From: Paulinella micropora
Taxonomy: Eukaryota; Cercozoa; Imbricatea; Euglyphida
DNA length: 25,798 nucleotides
Assembly (NCBI GenBank): GCA_009731375.1
Contig: BJOX01000334.1
Span: 262,262 to 288,059, forward strand
Direction: 5' to 3'
The position numbers and the translations under genes are program-made. Below the pieces are notes generated by a model. The model was not told the DNA's origin, ran no database searches, and saw only the letters and a list, made by a program, of their open reading frames with translations. This document shows positions 10,279 to 18,703 of this stretch, in pieces. Position 1 is the first letter of the stretch; every line of letters starts with the position of its first letter.

Positions 10279-10420
10279 CAAATGGTCAGGAAAAAAAATC
10301 ACGACGAGCAAAAAAAAAAAAAATCGTTTGGCCGCTGACCCGGCAATAATGGCGCGCTAATCGTGCACAAGCGACTATTTGGCGTGAAAGTAATGTTAGC
10401 GGTCCTTGCGCGCACGGGGA
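10279..10420. repeat. Dispersed repeat, copy B
   Basis: This is the second, diverged copy of the repeat at 9378-9523, in the same orientation. A long G run and GA repeats (10199-10230) precede it. Confidence 0.75.
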
Positions 10421-10423
10421 CCG

Positions 10424-10505
10424 ACCTACTTACCTACTTACCTACCTAACTGCCTGCCAGCCTGTCTACCTACCAACCCACCGACCTACCTATCGACTTA
10501 CCTTT
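10424..10505. repeat. Imperfect CCTA/CTTA tetranucleotide microsatellite
   Basis: Repeated CCTAC and TTAC units with substitutions run through this stretch. Simple sequence only. Confidence 0.85.
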
Positions 10506-10579
10506 GCAAGCGCCCACCTCAGAATTTGAAAGGGAGATGGAAAGGAAAGGACACATATATTTTAGAGAACACTAATATT

Positions 10580-10840
10580 ACGGCTGCTGCTACTGTTAGT
10601 GTTGTTGCTGCTACAACCATTTTCTCCTGCAAGTAATAGCTGCAGCGGCAGTAACACCAGCAACAATAGAACAACAACAGCAGCACAAGTAGCAGCAGCA
10701 GCTGCACTAGGAGCAGCAGCAGTAGTAGTGGTAGTAGTAGTAGCAGCAGCAGATGTAGTGGCAGCAGCACAGCAGCACTAGGCAGCACAGAAGCAACAGC
10801 AGCACCACCAGCAGCAGCTTGCAGTAGCAACAGCAGTAGT

Positions 10841-10899
<59 letters not shown>

Positions 10900-11151
10900 C
10901 CGCAGCAGAATAGCGGCAGCAGCACAGAAGCAACAGCAGCACTAGCAGCAACAGCTTGCAGTAGCAGCAGCAGCATATCAAGAGCAGCACTAGCCTACGA
11001 GTAGCTGTAGTAGTAGGAATAAGAATAAGAGTAGTACGAGTGTGATTAGGAGCAGGACTAGTATGAGAAGGTGTAGGCATAGGACTTGTTGGCGTTGGAG
11101 TTGGAGTAGAAGTAAGAGTAGGGGCAGGAGTAGGTGTAGTAGTAGTCGTAC

Positions 11152-11184
<33 letters not shown>

Positions 11185-11245
11185 GCCTCGGAGTAAGAGG
11201 AGGAGACAGATATGAGAAAGAGGAGGAAGAGGAGAAGACGAGTAA
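10580..11245. repeat. GCA/GTA trinucleotide repeats grading into GGA/GTA-rich sequence
   Basis: Long AGC and AGT trinucleotide runs (the purest AGT runs are near 10860-10900 and 11150-11180) become G/A-rich toward 11245. ORFs here encode homopolymer-like Leu, Ala, Ser or Cys runs in several frames, as expected of triplet repeats rather than genes. Confidence 0.92.
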
Positions 11246-11261
11246 GAGAAGAGGCTGCTGC

Positions 11262-11371
11262 TATTGCTACCCTCCTCCTGCCACTCTTATTAATATTTTG
11301 TACTCCTCCTACTCCTGCTCCTCCACCTACTCCTACTGCTCCCGCTCCTCCTACTCCTCTCCTCTGCTCTG

Positions 11372-11411
<40 letters not shown>

Positions 11412-12180
11412 GATCTCTTTTTTGCCTCCTCTTTCTATTCCTCTTCCTCCTCCTCTTACTCCTACTCGTACCCCTTCTCTTTCTCTTCTTATTCTTACTC
11501 CTCCTCTTCCTACTCTATTTCTATTATTCCTCTTCGTAGTTCTCTTCTTCTTCCTCTTCCTTGTTTTTTCCCCTTCCTCCTTCTCTTACCTTCCCTTCTA
11601 CTCCTTCTCCTACTCCTCTTACTCAGACTTCTCGTACTCCTACTGGTACTTAGTCGCTCCTACTCTTCCCCAGGATTCCTCTTCTTCCTAGTCCTCCTCT
11701 TCCTCCTCACCCTATTCCTCCACCTCTTACTTCTCCTCTTTCCTTTTACCTATTCCTACTTCTTCTTTTCTCCTCCTTTCACTCCTCGTCTTCCTACTTT
11801 CTCCTACTCCTCCAAGGATTCCTCTTCTTCCTCATCCTCCTATTCCTCCACCTCTTTTCTACTCTTTCCTATTCCTCCTCCTTCTTCTTCTTCCTACTCC
11901 TCGTCTTGCTACTTTCCTTCTCCTCCAACTTCCTAATCCTCGTCTTGCTACTTTCATCCTCCTACTCCAACTACTATGTAACTAGTCCTCCACATCTTTT
12001 CTACTCTTTCCTATTCCTCCTCCTTCTTCTTCTTCCTAGTCCTCGTCTTGCTACTTTCCTCCTGCTACTCCAACTTCCTAATCCTCGTCTTGTTACTTTC
12101 CTCCTCCTACTCAAACTACTACTATGTAACTAGCCTACTCTACTCCCGTACTCCTACTACTCCTCTTTCTCTTCATCATC
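11262..12180. repeat. Polypyrimidine tract (TCC/TAC/TTC-rich), about 0.9 kb
   Basis: The + strand is almost entirely C and T with scattered A and G. It includes a CT dinucleotide run near 11374-11408. Apparent Ser/Leu/Pro ORFs are by-products of composition. The bias is opposite to the purine-rich stretch before it. Confidence 0.92.
11849..12138. repeat. Two-copy 142-bp tandem repeat inside the polypyrimidine tract
   Basis: The unit starting at 11849 recurs at 11991. Both contain the CTCTTTTCTACTCTTTCC block (CACC or CACA just before), two TCCTCGTCTTG[C/T]TACTTTC blocks and an ACTATGTAACTAG end. Differences are few, so the duplication looks recent. Confidence 0.85.
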
Positions 12181-12211
12181 TCAAATCTCCCCCTCATGTA
12201 GTAGATGATAC

Positions 12212-12262
12212 CGCAGTTCGTGTCATGAATTTTCGTGCCTCAAATTCACGACATGAACTGCG
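12212..12262. repeat. Imperfect inverted repeat
   Basis: CGCAGTTCGTGTCATGAATT at 12212-12231 is nearly the reverse complement of the stretch ending at 12262, with two mismatches over 20 bp and a short loop. It lies between the host-like simple repeats and the viral integrase gene, so it may belong to the insert edge or a small element. Confidence 0.8.
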
Positions 12263-12318
12263 ATTAAGGCTTCTAGACATATCACACAGGTAATCAATAC
12301 AGAAGGCCAAAAGCCCCA

Positions 12319-12340
12319 TATCTCCAACATGTTGGAGATA
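12319..12340. repeat. Perfect 22-bp palindrome
   Basis: The core ATCTCCAACATGTTGGAGAT (12320-12339) equals its own reverse complement, and one more base pair matches on each side. It is a candidate protein-binding site or cruciform near the insert edge. Confidence 0.9.
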
Positions 12341-12417
12341 ATCAGACACTCCACAAGCAACAGAAAAAATATATGTCATTTTTTACATATCACACCTCAG
12401 TATCCAGTAAAAGTGCG

Positions 12418-12468
12418 CGGGCAAAATGATGCCGTGTGCCCGCCTGCCCGCCTGCCCGCCTGCCCGCA
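12418..12468. repeat. GC-rich inverted repeat plus four 8-bp tandem units
   Basis: GCGGGCA (12418-12424) faces TGCCCGC (12437-12443), the first of four TGCCCGCC-type units (12437-12468). This very GC-rich block sits just past the 3' end of the AT-rich integrase gene and marks a sharp composition change. Confidence 0.85.
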
Positions 12469-12496
12469 GACCCGAAAATACTCCGCCACCATCAAC

Positions 12497-13495
12497 CTAT
12501 AAATCTAATATTACTTTCACCTTTCGCTCTCTTTTAGAAGTCCTTATATTATCGCTGTCAATACTTTCTCTTTTTAGTTGTTCTTTTGTTTTCTTTTCCT
12601 TGATAATCTCTTTCGTTTGTTCTTTGATTTCTTTTTCTTCGTCAATAGGTTTTGTAAAATCAGTTTTTAATAAATCTCTAGGGCTCACTAATTCGTCATT
12701 ATTCAAAATTATTTTAAATCCAGTTCGTCCCTTGACTTTATATATAGTTTTACTGAATGTCTTACCACCTTTACTGAAAACATTCCTCTTGTTTTCCTTG
12801 CGGGCATTATCGCCAATATTGAATTCATTAATAAGGTTATCACGAGTTATAGTTTGTTTGTTCTTATCCCTCCCTGCAAATACGTCCACGGGTCTGGCCT
12901 GAATTCCCCGATGAACTTTACGATTATATTCATTAACTAAATCTTGAATATAACTTACCCAATCAAAATTTCTATTTGTTTCAAATAAAAGGTCTAACCA
13001 CCTTCTAATACTTCTTATAACTCTATCAACTACAGCAAGTGCTCTGTGGTCTCCTACTTCAACCACATCGTGCTTAATTCCATTTTGAATAAAATATTCA
13101 CGAGTAGCACCTTTATACTCTCCTCCGCTGTCGGTAGTAATTGACTTCGGTTTATAAGGTATAGACTTTAAAGCATAATAAACTTCTTGTGCGGTTTTAT
13201 TTTTCAATGGTTTTATTATTAAAAATCGGCTATGACAATCTATCCAAACAAGCATCCAAGCATAACCCTTATTTCCTTTTTTGTCTTTTATCTTACTCAT
13301 ATCCGCCAAGTCTAAGAAAACTTGGTCTAACGGCTTATCAACCCATATTGTATTCCATATTTTCGGGTTTTTCTTTTGGTGGTGTATTTCAAGTGCCTCC
13401 TCTTCTTTTGTCCTTTTTATTTCTTCTCCAGTTGGTGTGTCCTCAAGTTGGCTATCCGCATTCTGTGTATTAATAATTGTATGTTTATAGTCCAT
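12497..13495 (-). CDS. Retrovirus-type (rve) integrase of the Polinton-like virus
   Basis: This 332-aa protein probably inserts the viral DNA into the host genome. The N-terminal 55 residues are charged and lack an HHCC zinc finger. The RNase-H-fold core has FLDLADM (D62), a WIDCHSRF strand, and ITTDSGGEYKG (D122). The third acidic residue is D157 in ALAVVDRVIRSIRRWL rather than the usual glutamate, with 34 residues between D122 and D157. A C-terminal SH3-like segment (about 245-275, ending ELVSPRDLLKTD) precedes a lysine/glutamate-rich tail. An integrase near one end of the element fits Polinton and PLV organisation. It is read outward toward the left boundary and diverges from the gene at 13532. 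It is full length without breaks. A retrotransposon origin is unlikely because no RT is attached and the composition matches the viral genes. Confidence 0.9.
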   Translation of the reverse strand: MDYKHTIINTQNADSQLEDTPTGEEIKRTKEEEALEIHHQKKNPKIWNTIWVDKPLDQVFLDLADMSKIKDKKGNKGYAWMLVWIDCHSRFLIIKPLKNKTAQEVYYALKSIPYKPKSITTDSGGEYKGATREYFIQNGIKHDVVEVGDHRALAVVDRVIRSIRRWLDLLFETNRNFDWVSYIQDLVNEYNRKVHRGIQARPVDVFAGRDKNKQTITRDNLINEFNIGDNARKENKRNVFSKGGKTFSKTIYKVKGRTGFKIILNNDELVSPRDLLKTDFTKPIDEEKEIKEQTKEIIKEKKTKEQLKRESIDSDNIRTSKRERKVKVILDL

Positions 13496-13531
13496 TTATA
13501 CAAAATACGAAAATATTTTTTTATACATATA
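13496..13531. promoter_or_regulatory. Divergent AT-rich promoter spacer
   Basis: Only 36 bases separate the integrase start codon (- strand) from the ATG at 13532. The spacer is nearly all A/T and contains TATAC on both sides of a run of T. It must hold the start signals of both genes, but I cannot assign individual elements. Confidence 0.45.
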
Positions 13532-14062
13532 ATGCCGACCGTAAAAGTCCTGAGAAAAGTGTTAGGTGAAGAAAAAAGGAGACGATGTCCAAAAATTAGC
13601 AAATTAAAAAAGGCTGAACTGCTTAAATTAATGGAACATTATGGAAAGATGATATCGGAAAAGAAAAAATTTAAGAAAACTACGAAACCACCGCCTAAGT
13701 TTAGACTAACAGAAAAAAAACAATCCGCTATTAAATCAACCAATGACATCGCATTAAGCGGAGATACAGAGAAAGAGATAGCAAAACTAAATGAAGATTT
13801 AATTGAATATAAAAATGATATTCGTGCTATCCGTTATGCGAAAGTAAGAAAGGGAACGAAGAAGGAAACTTTTGCAGAAATTGAAAAAATTAAAAATAGT
13901 TTTAGTAAAAGGCGAAATCCCTTAATAGACAGAATTAAAGTGTTTGAAAAACAAGATGAAAGGTATTTAGAAGATATTATGTATCATACGATTGATGTAA
14001 GAAGAATTAACAATAAATTAAAAAGTTTGCTTAAAAATTACACGAAAGATAAATGGGATTAA
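13532..14062 (+). CDS. Charged, helical hypothetical protein with a SAP-like N-terminal motif
   Basis: I do not recognise this 176-aa protein. It is very basic. Residues about 21-38 (ISKLKKAELLKLMEHYGK) resemble a SAP-type helix-turn-helix, which would suggest DNA binding, but the match is by eye and weak. The second half has long helical stretches rich in Lys, Glu, Ile and Asn, consistent with coiled coil. The ATG at 13532 is chosen because it directly follows the AT-rich spacer; the open frame continues upstream into the integrase gene on the other strand. Its stop overlaps the stop of the convergent gene at 14059-14574 by four bases. Confidence 0.75.
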   Translation: MPTVKVLRKVLGEEKRRRCPKISKLKKAELLKLMEHYGKMISEKKKFKKTTKPPPKFRLTEKKQSAIKSTNDIALSGDTEKEIAKLNEDLIEYKNDIRAIRYAKVRKGTKKETFAEIEKIKNSFSKRRNPLIDRIKVFEKQDERYLEDIMYHTIDVRRINNKLKSLLKNYTKDKWD

Positions 14063-14574
14063 AACTTGAGAAAACATTTTTCAACGTCATTATTTTTTTC
14101 TTTCTTATTTACCTTTTCAGATTGATTATAAACATTAACGGATATATTTGATTTTTTACCTTTCCCCTTCTTAGGCTTGATTTCTTCTTCACTACTCTCG
14201 CTTTCACTTTCTTCACTCTCTAGCTCGGGCTCTATCTTCTTGCTCTTCTTCGCTCTCTTAGTCTCCGCCTTCGCTCTTTTAATTTTCATCTTAGCCATCT
14301 TTTCGGCAATTATATCAGTGAAATCAACCTCGTCCTCACTCTCACTCTTCTCCTCTGAGCTATCATTATCATGTTCAGTAATAATATCCTTAGCCAAGTT
14401 CTTTTCTTCAATTTGTTTTATTCGTTCCTCCATATCTTCGTCTTCTTGCTTTACAGCATTTCTATATTGCGCCAATACATTTTTGGCATGCTCCATCTTT
14501 CGTTGTTTTGCTTTCGCTTTTATTCCTTCCACAGCATTACCCCAATTCTTACGACTTGCTTCAGCGGACGGCAT
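14059..14574 (-). CDS. Highly charged hypothetical protein with acidic Ser/Glu clusters
   Basis: This 171-aa protein is not recognised. It has an N-terminal helical, Lys/Gln-rich part, two acidic Ser/Glu/Asp patches (about 70-85 and 118-132, the second ELESEESESESSEEE), a Lys/Arg-rich segment between them and a basic KPKKGKGKK stretch after the second. Such alternating charge is common in disordered or nucleic-acid-associated viral proteins, but no function can be given. It runs toward the gene at 13532, and the two stop codons overlap. Codon use is AT-rich like the rest of the viral segment. The spacer in front of its ATG contains the first nested palindrome, about 46 bases upstream. Confidence 0.7.
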   Translation of the reverse strand: MPSAEASRKNWGNAVEGIKAKAKQRKMEHAKNVLAQYRNAVKQEDEDMEERIKQIEEKNLAKDIITEHDNDSSEEKSESEDEVDFTDIIAEKMAKMKIKRAKAETKRAKKSKKIEPELESEESESESSEEEIKPKKGKGKKSNISVNVYNQSEKVNKKEKNNDVEKCFLKF

Positions 14575-14619
14575 TCTATACTAAGATTAATATATTTTAG
14601 TATTTTTTAATAATTAATT

Positions 14620-14674
14620 GATATTTGACAATCTCACTTCGTGCTATCGCACTTTCGTTTATTGTCAAACATCG
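14620..14674. repeat. Nested intergenic palindrome 1 (GATA...CATCG orientation)
   Basis: Outer arms GATATTTGACAAT (14620-14632) and ATTGTCAAACATC (14661-14673) pair except for one A/G position; G follows at 14674. The inner part has GTGCTATCGCAC and a CACTT...TTCGT block shared with the other copies. It lies between two divergent genes. Confidence 0.85.
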
Positions 14675-14710
14675 TTTTAAAATAAAATTTTATTCTAATA
14701 ATATAGGAAA

Positions 14711-14782
14711 CGATTTTCTAAATTATCTCAAACGAGTTTGAGATTTACGAAAAGCGAAGCGAAAGTGTGAATTTAGAAAATC
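14711..14782. repeat. Nested intergenic palindrome 2 (inverted orientation), abutting the tail-fibre ATG
   Basis: The 13-bp arms GATTTTCTAAATT (14712-14724) and AATTTAGAAAATC (14770-14782) are perfect. Inside are ATCTCAAACGAGTTTGAGAT (14725-14744) and an AAGCGAAGCGAAAGTG block, the reverse complement of the block in copies 3, 5 and 6. Only one base separates the right arm from the ATG at 14784. Confidence 0.9.
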
Positions 14783-14783
14783 A

Positions 14784-15517
14784 ATGTCGCAATATAAATC
14801 CTTACTAGGTTTATCAGAAATTGCTGTTGATAGTCTAGACATAAAAAACTTAGACCTTACCAACACTAATATTATTGGTTTAAACACAGACAGAGTGCCA
14901 GAAGATGCCGAACCCGTAAATCTTTATTTCACTGATAACCGCTTTGATACACGGCTCGCTTTAAAATCAACAACAGATGTCAAAGAAGGAAAAAATTTAT
15001 ACTACACAGAGCAACGAGTAAGGGACAACGACGAAGTTAAAGCCTCAACTCAACACCGCTCCAATACAAGTAATCCGCACCAAACCAGTCTATACAATCT
15101 CATAGACACAAACATATCCGCACCAGCGGTCGGGCAATACTTAACATATAATGATGTAGATGGTAAATGGAGAAATACAACAATCGGCTCAATTGATACA
15201 CTCTCTGATGTAGTCATAACAGCACCAATTGCTATGAATAGTTATCTAACATATAACTCAATAAACTGGGTGAATAAAACATTTCCGATAAATGTTGATG
15301 AATTCGGCAATATTAGTATGGGCGGATATTTGAACATAACGGGAGTTAATTTACTAAATACAAAAGATGTTGATGATTGGATAACAGAGCACATAGCGAA
15401 CAATGCGAAAGTGTCCGCGGACGGCTCAATTAACACACACAGCGATGTGATAATTACAGGCACACCCGCCGATAACCAACTACTCATTTATAGCACGGGG
15501 CAATGGAGAAATGTTGC
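14784..15517 (+). CDS. Phage-like tail-fibre protein, N-terminal part (runs into a gap)
   Basis: This is the start of a long fibre gene that continues beyond the 10-N gap at 15518. It contains modules familiar from phage and viral tail fibres: DVKEGKNLYYTEQRV (near residues 73-87), a SNPHQTSLYNL stretch, and two repeats of the LSDVVITAP...YLTYNSINWVNK kind. Such fibres are trimeric receptor-binding or adhesion structures. No signal peptide is present, consistent with a virion component. The start codon follows the right arm of palindrome 2 by one base. The downstream part resumes in another frame, but the 10-N gap is a placeholder of unknown length, so no real frameshift can be inferred. Host attachment is an inference from the fold family. 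Confidence 0.82.
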
Positions 15518-15527
15518 NNNNNNNNNN
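15518..15527. other. Assembly gap (10 N) in the tail-fibre gene
   Basis: Ten N, probably a placeholder. The reading frame changes across it, so the true missing length is not ten or the join is wrong. Confidence 0.95.
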
Positions 15528-15529
15528 TA

Positions 15530-17610
15530 GCCAGTATGACAGCGGGATTAAACATGGGCGGATTTGCTATTTCAAATGTCGGTAATGTTGATGGTGTGGA
15601 TGTTTCGGCTCTTGATACTTCGGTTGTTAAACTAACAGGCGACCAAACAATAACTGGGAATAAAACATTTACTACTTATGTGGGTGTAAAAGACTCAAAT
15701 CCATTAAACACAGGCAAATTATTCTTCAATTACAACAATAATATGGGTTCTATCTATTCGTCGGAGGCAGGTGGAGCAACGGGCTATCCATTATCTTTTG
15801 TCGGCTCGTCCATACTTTTTGCTCCAACAACAGGGGGCGGAATGACATTGACAAATAATGTTTTAAATTTTAACAGCACNNNNNNNNNNNNNNNNNNNNN
15901 NNNNNNNNNNNNNNNNNNNNNNNNNNNNNNNNNNNNNNNNNNNNNNNNNNNNNNNNNNNNNNNNNNNNNNNNNNNNNNNNNNNNAAATGTCGGTAATGTT
16001 GATGGTATTGATGTTTCTGCTCTTGACACCGCAGTCGTTAAACTAACGGGAGACCAGACTATAACAGGAAACAAAATATTTACTACTTATTTGGGTGTAA
16101 AAGATTCAAATCCATTAAACACTGGTAAGTTATTCTTCAATTACAACAATAATATGGGTTCTATTTATTCGTCGGAGGTAGGTGGAGCAACGGGATATCC
16201 ACTAAGTATTGTTGGTTCTTCCATACTTCTTGCTTCTACAACGGGGAGTGGAATAACACTGACTGGCAATGTTTTAAATTTTAGTGGCACAACAGCAATT
16301 AGCGGACTTCCAGCACCATTCTATGACACCGATGCTTCAACGAAAGCATATACCGATACAAAATTAGCAAAAGACGGCACAACGGCTATGACGGGCAGTT
16401 TAAATATGGGTGGGTTTGCGATTACAAATGTTGGTAATGTTGATGGTGTGGATGTTTCTGTTCTTGACACTTCGGTGGTTAAACTAACAGGAGACCAAAC
16501 CATAGCGGGTATTAAGACATTTAGCAGTATGATAAATGCTAGTGCGGGTATTGATATGAAAAGCCAAAGCATAACAAATGTGAATTTGGTTGATGGTGTG
16601 GATGTTTCTACTCTTGATACTTCTGTCGTTAAACTAACAGGAGACCAAACCATAGCAGGAAACAAAAAATTTACATCAACTTTGGAAGTAAGTGGTTCGT
16701 CCAATCCTACTACTTTTGATGGTATCGGCATAGCCTTTGATACAAAAGTAGGAATGATTGCAGCACAAAAAACAGCAACTGCGACTTGGTATCCGATACA
16801 AATAACTGGTTCGTATGTTGATTTATATGCGGGTGATAATGTAATTATAACCGCAACAGGCACTACACTATCTTTGAATAACAACAAAATAACAAACTTA
16901 GCCACACCATCAGCAACAACGGACGGAGCAAACAAAAGTTATGTGGATACATTAGACGGGCAAAATGTGAAACTAACAGGAAACCAAACCATAGCAGGAA
17001 TTAAGACATATAGCAGTGGTGTTGAAATAACGGGAAATTCAATCAATTCAACAACAAAGGGCACATTTATCGTTTTCAATTCTACCAGTAATATCGGGTC
17101 AATTGCTAGTTTGGATATGAAAACAGCGACATATTACAACTTTGAAATTTCTGCGAAAAAAATAAGTTTTATTATTGACGGGACGATAGTCGGTTGGGTA
17201 AATGCTTCGGGGTTAGATTGTAATAGTAGCAAAATAGCCAACCTTGGAACTCCGACATTATCAACAGACGGAGCGACAAAAGGGTATGCGGACACATTGG
17301 ACGGACAAAATGTGAAACTAACAGGAGACCAAACAATAACAGGAATTAAGATATTTAATGGAACAAGAACTGATGTAAAAGCACTGAATTTGTTAAGCCA
17401 AGCCGATTTCAATAATGTGGATATCATTAATGGTGGAAATATCACATATAATGGGGCGAGGATATTAAACCAAAACGGAGGAGATATATTCTTTTCACAG
17501 ACATCGGGTGATTATCAGTATTTCTTATTTACCTTAAATACTGCTTCAAGCGGAACCGCGAACCAACGAGGTTATGTATTCACGAATGTAGCATCTGATG
17601 TAAAAGGGGC
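15530..17610 (+). CDS. Tail-fibre repetitive shaft (internal part, contains a 105-N gap)
   Basis: This is the central shaft of the fibre in one continuous frame. It is built from repeated units with the signature VDVSALDTSVVKLTGDQTI followed by an AGNK[T/K]F or AGIKTF turn, seen at least six times in variant form. It also has LATPSATTDGANKSYVDTL-type linkers (ATTDGA...YVD) typical of phage fibre repeats. A 411-bp DNA-level repeat spans 15574-16290. Gaps lie on both sides and inside, which repeat-driven assembly failure would explain. The beta-rich, Asn/Thr/Gly-rich composition fits a trimeric fibre. It joins 14784-15517 upstream and 17910-18703 downstream as one gene. Confidence 0.82.
15574..16290 (+). 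repeat. 411-bp tandem repeat in the tail-fibre gene
   Basis: AAATGTCGGTAATGTTGATG starts at 15574 and again at 15985. The 300-odd visible bases that follow are almost identical in the two copies. The period is 137 codons, so the frame is kept. A third, diverged start of the unit lies at 16426. The 105-N gap (15880-15984) falls inside the first copy. Confidence 0.88.
15880..15984. other. Assembly gap (105 N) in the tail-fibre repeats
   Basis: A run of N inside the first 411-bp unit. Frame is maintained across it, so the length estimate is plausible. Confidence 0.95.
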
Positions 17611-17909
17611 NNNNNNNNNNNNNNNNNNNNNNNNNNNNNNNNNNNNNNNNNNNNNNNNNNNNNNNNNNNNNNNNNNNNNNNNNNNNNNNNNNNNNNNNNN
17701 NNNNNNNNNNNNNNNNNNNNNNNNNNNNNNNNNNNNNNNNNNNNNNNNNNNNNNNNNNNNNNNNNNNNNNNNNNNNNNNNNNNNNNNNNNNNNNNNNNNN
17801 NNNNNNNNNNNNNNNNNNNNNNNNNNNNNNNNNNNNNNNNNNNNNNNNNNNNNNNNNNNNNNNNNNNNNNNNNNNNNNNNNNNNNNNNNNNNNNNNNNNN
17901 NNNNNNNNN
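17611..17909. other. Assembly gap (299 N) in the tail-fibre gene
   Basis: A run of N. The coding frame differs on the two sides, so the estimated length may be off by one or two bases. Confidence 0.95.
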
Positions 17910-18703
17910 TGGGCACACGACAATGTCAATTTAAGTTTTGATGCTTATTTTGATGGCACGAACTGGAAATCAAGCCACAGCGGTTCAAACTTTCTAATTC
18001 AAAAAGGTGGAAAACTCGCTTTTTATTATAATTCAGGAACAGCGGTTGGAAACAATATATCTTACACTGAGGCGATTAATATTAATACATCGGGAGAGTT
18101 AGTTTTACCAACAGCATCCAGCGGTAATTTATTAATACGAAAAAGACCCGCCGCTACTAACGACCCGCAACTATTTTTTAAATCGGGAGGATATACGAAT
18201 TATGCATCAATAGTTTCTTCAACTGGTTTGCTTCATGCTTGGACTACTTCAAACTCTACTACTGGCGAGCCGTCTGGTAGTTATAATTATATTCCGCTAA
18301 ATGGTGCTTGGACAAACTCCTCGGACAGGAGATTAAAATCAGATATTAAAACATTAGACTGCGGGGATTGTTGCGAGAAACTAACAAAAATAAACTGCTG
18401 TTGTATTATTGGAAAACGGATGAGAAGAAAGAAAAAAAAGGCCACGGATTTATTGCGGACGAAGTAAAAATTTTTTTTCCAGAATTTGTATCCGAAAGTG
18501 GAATAAAAGCAGAGGATGGAGAAGGCTACCTTGAAGGCGTAACATACACTGACTTTATACCTGTATTGGTCAGCGGATTTCAACATATGGCGGAAAAAGT
18601 GATTAATTTAGAGAAAGAAAATAAAACTTTACTTAATATATTACAAGATTTAACCAACCAACTAGCAGAAATACGAGCCGTTGTATATCCAACCAATGGC
18701 TAA
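17910..18703 (+). pseudogene. Tail-fibre C-terminal part with S74-type intramolecular chaperone, frameshifted
   Basis: This is the end of the fibre gene. The first frame runs from the gap to a stop at 18465-18467 and contains SSDRRLKSDIK (Ser codon 18321), the hallmark of the peptidase S74/endosialidase-type chaperone. In that family the domain folds the trimer and then cuts itself off just before this Ser, using the Ser-Asp and the Lys five residues on. The rest of the domain, HGFIADEVKIFFPEFV and YTDFIPVLVSGFQHMAEKV plus a C-terminal coiled coil, is in another frame (18368-18703). The switch must lie between 18347 and 18467, most likely at the A5 run 18386-18390. A one-base sequencing error or a real mutation could cause it. 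The stop overlaps the next gene's ATG by eight bases. Confidence 0.85.

Noticed and set aside
9345-10349. Several ORFs of about 300 codons spanning the gap
   Set aside because: They consist almost entirely of N.
10860-10900. Possible CRISPR-like array in the trinucleotide repeats
   Set aside because: There are no spacers of constant length; it is a simple microsatellite in eukaryotic-type DNA.
10519-12133. Long Leu-, Ser-, Ala-, Cys- or Pro-rich ORFs on both strands
   Set aside because: Triplet and polypyrimidine repeats give open frames in several phases; no protein evidence.
12426-12902. Plus-strand ORF opposite the integrase
   Set aside because: Shadow of the integrase frame, Leu/Ser/Phe-rich without motif.
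12497-13495. Integrase gene as part of a second retrotransposon
   Set aside because: No reverse transcriptase or protease is attached, and composition and neighbours match the viral genes.
14177-14584. Plus-strand ORF opposite the acidic protein
   Set aside because: Ser/Phe/Leu-rich complement of a charged coding region.
14750-14770. GCGAAGC mini-hairpin in the palindromes as a replication origin
   Set aside because: The heptamer can form a stable hairpin, but it is not kept in every copy and nothing else here suggests an origin.
14784-15530. A real frameshift in the tail fibre at the first gap
   Set aside because: The 10-N run is a placeholder, so a frame change across it says nothing about the gene.
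16321-16935. Minus-strand ORF of 204 codons in the tail-fibre gene
   Set aside because: Its repeats mirror the KLTGDQTI repeats of the plus strand; antisense shadow.
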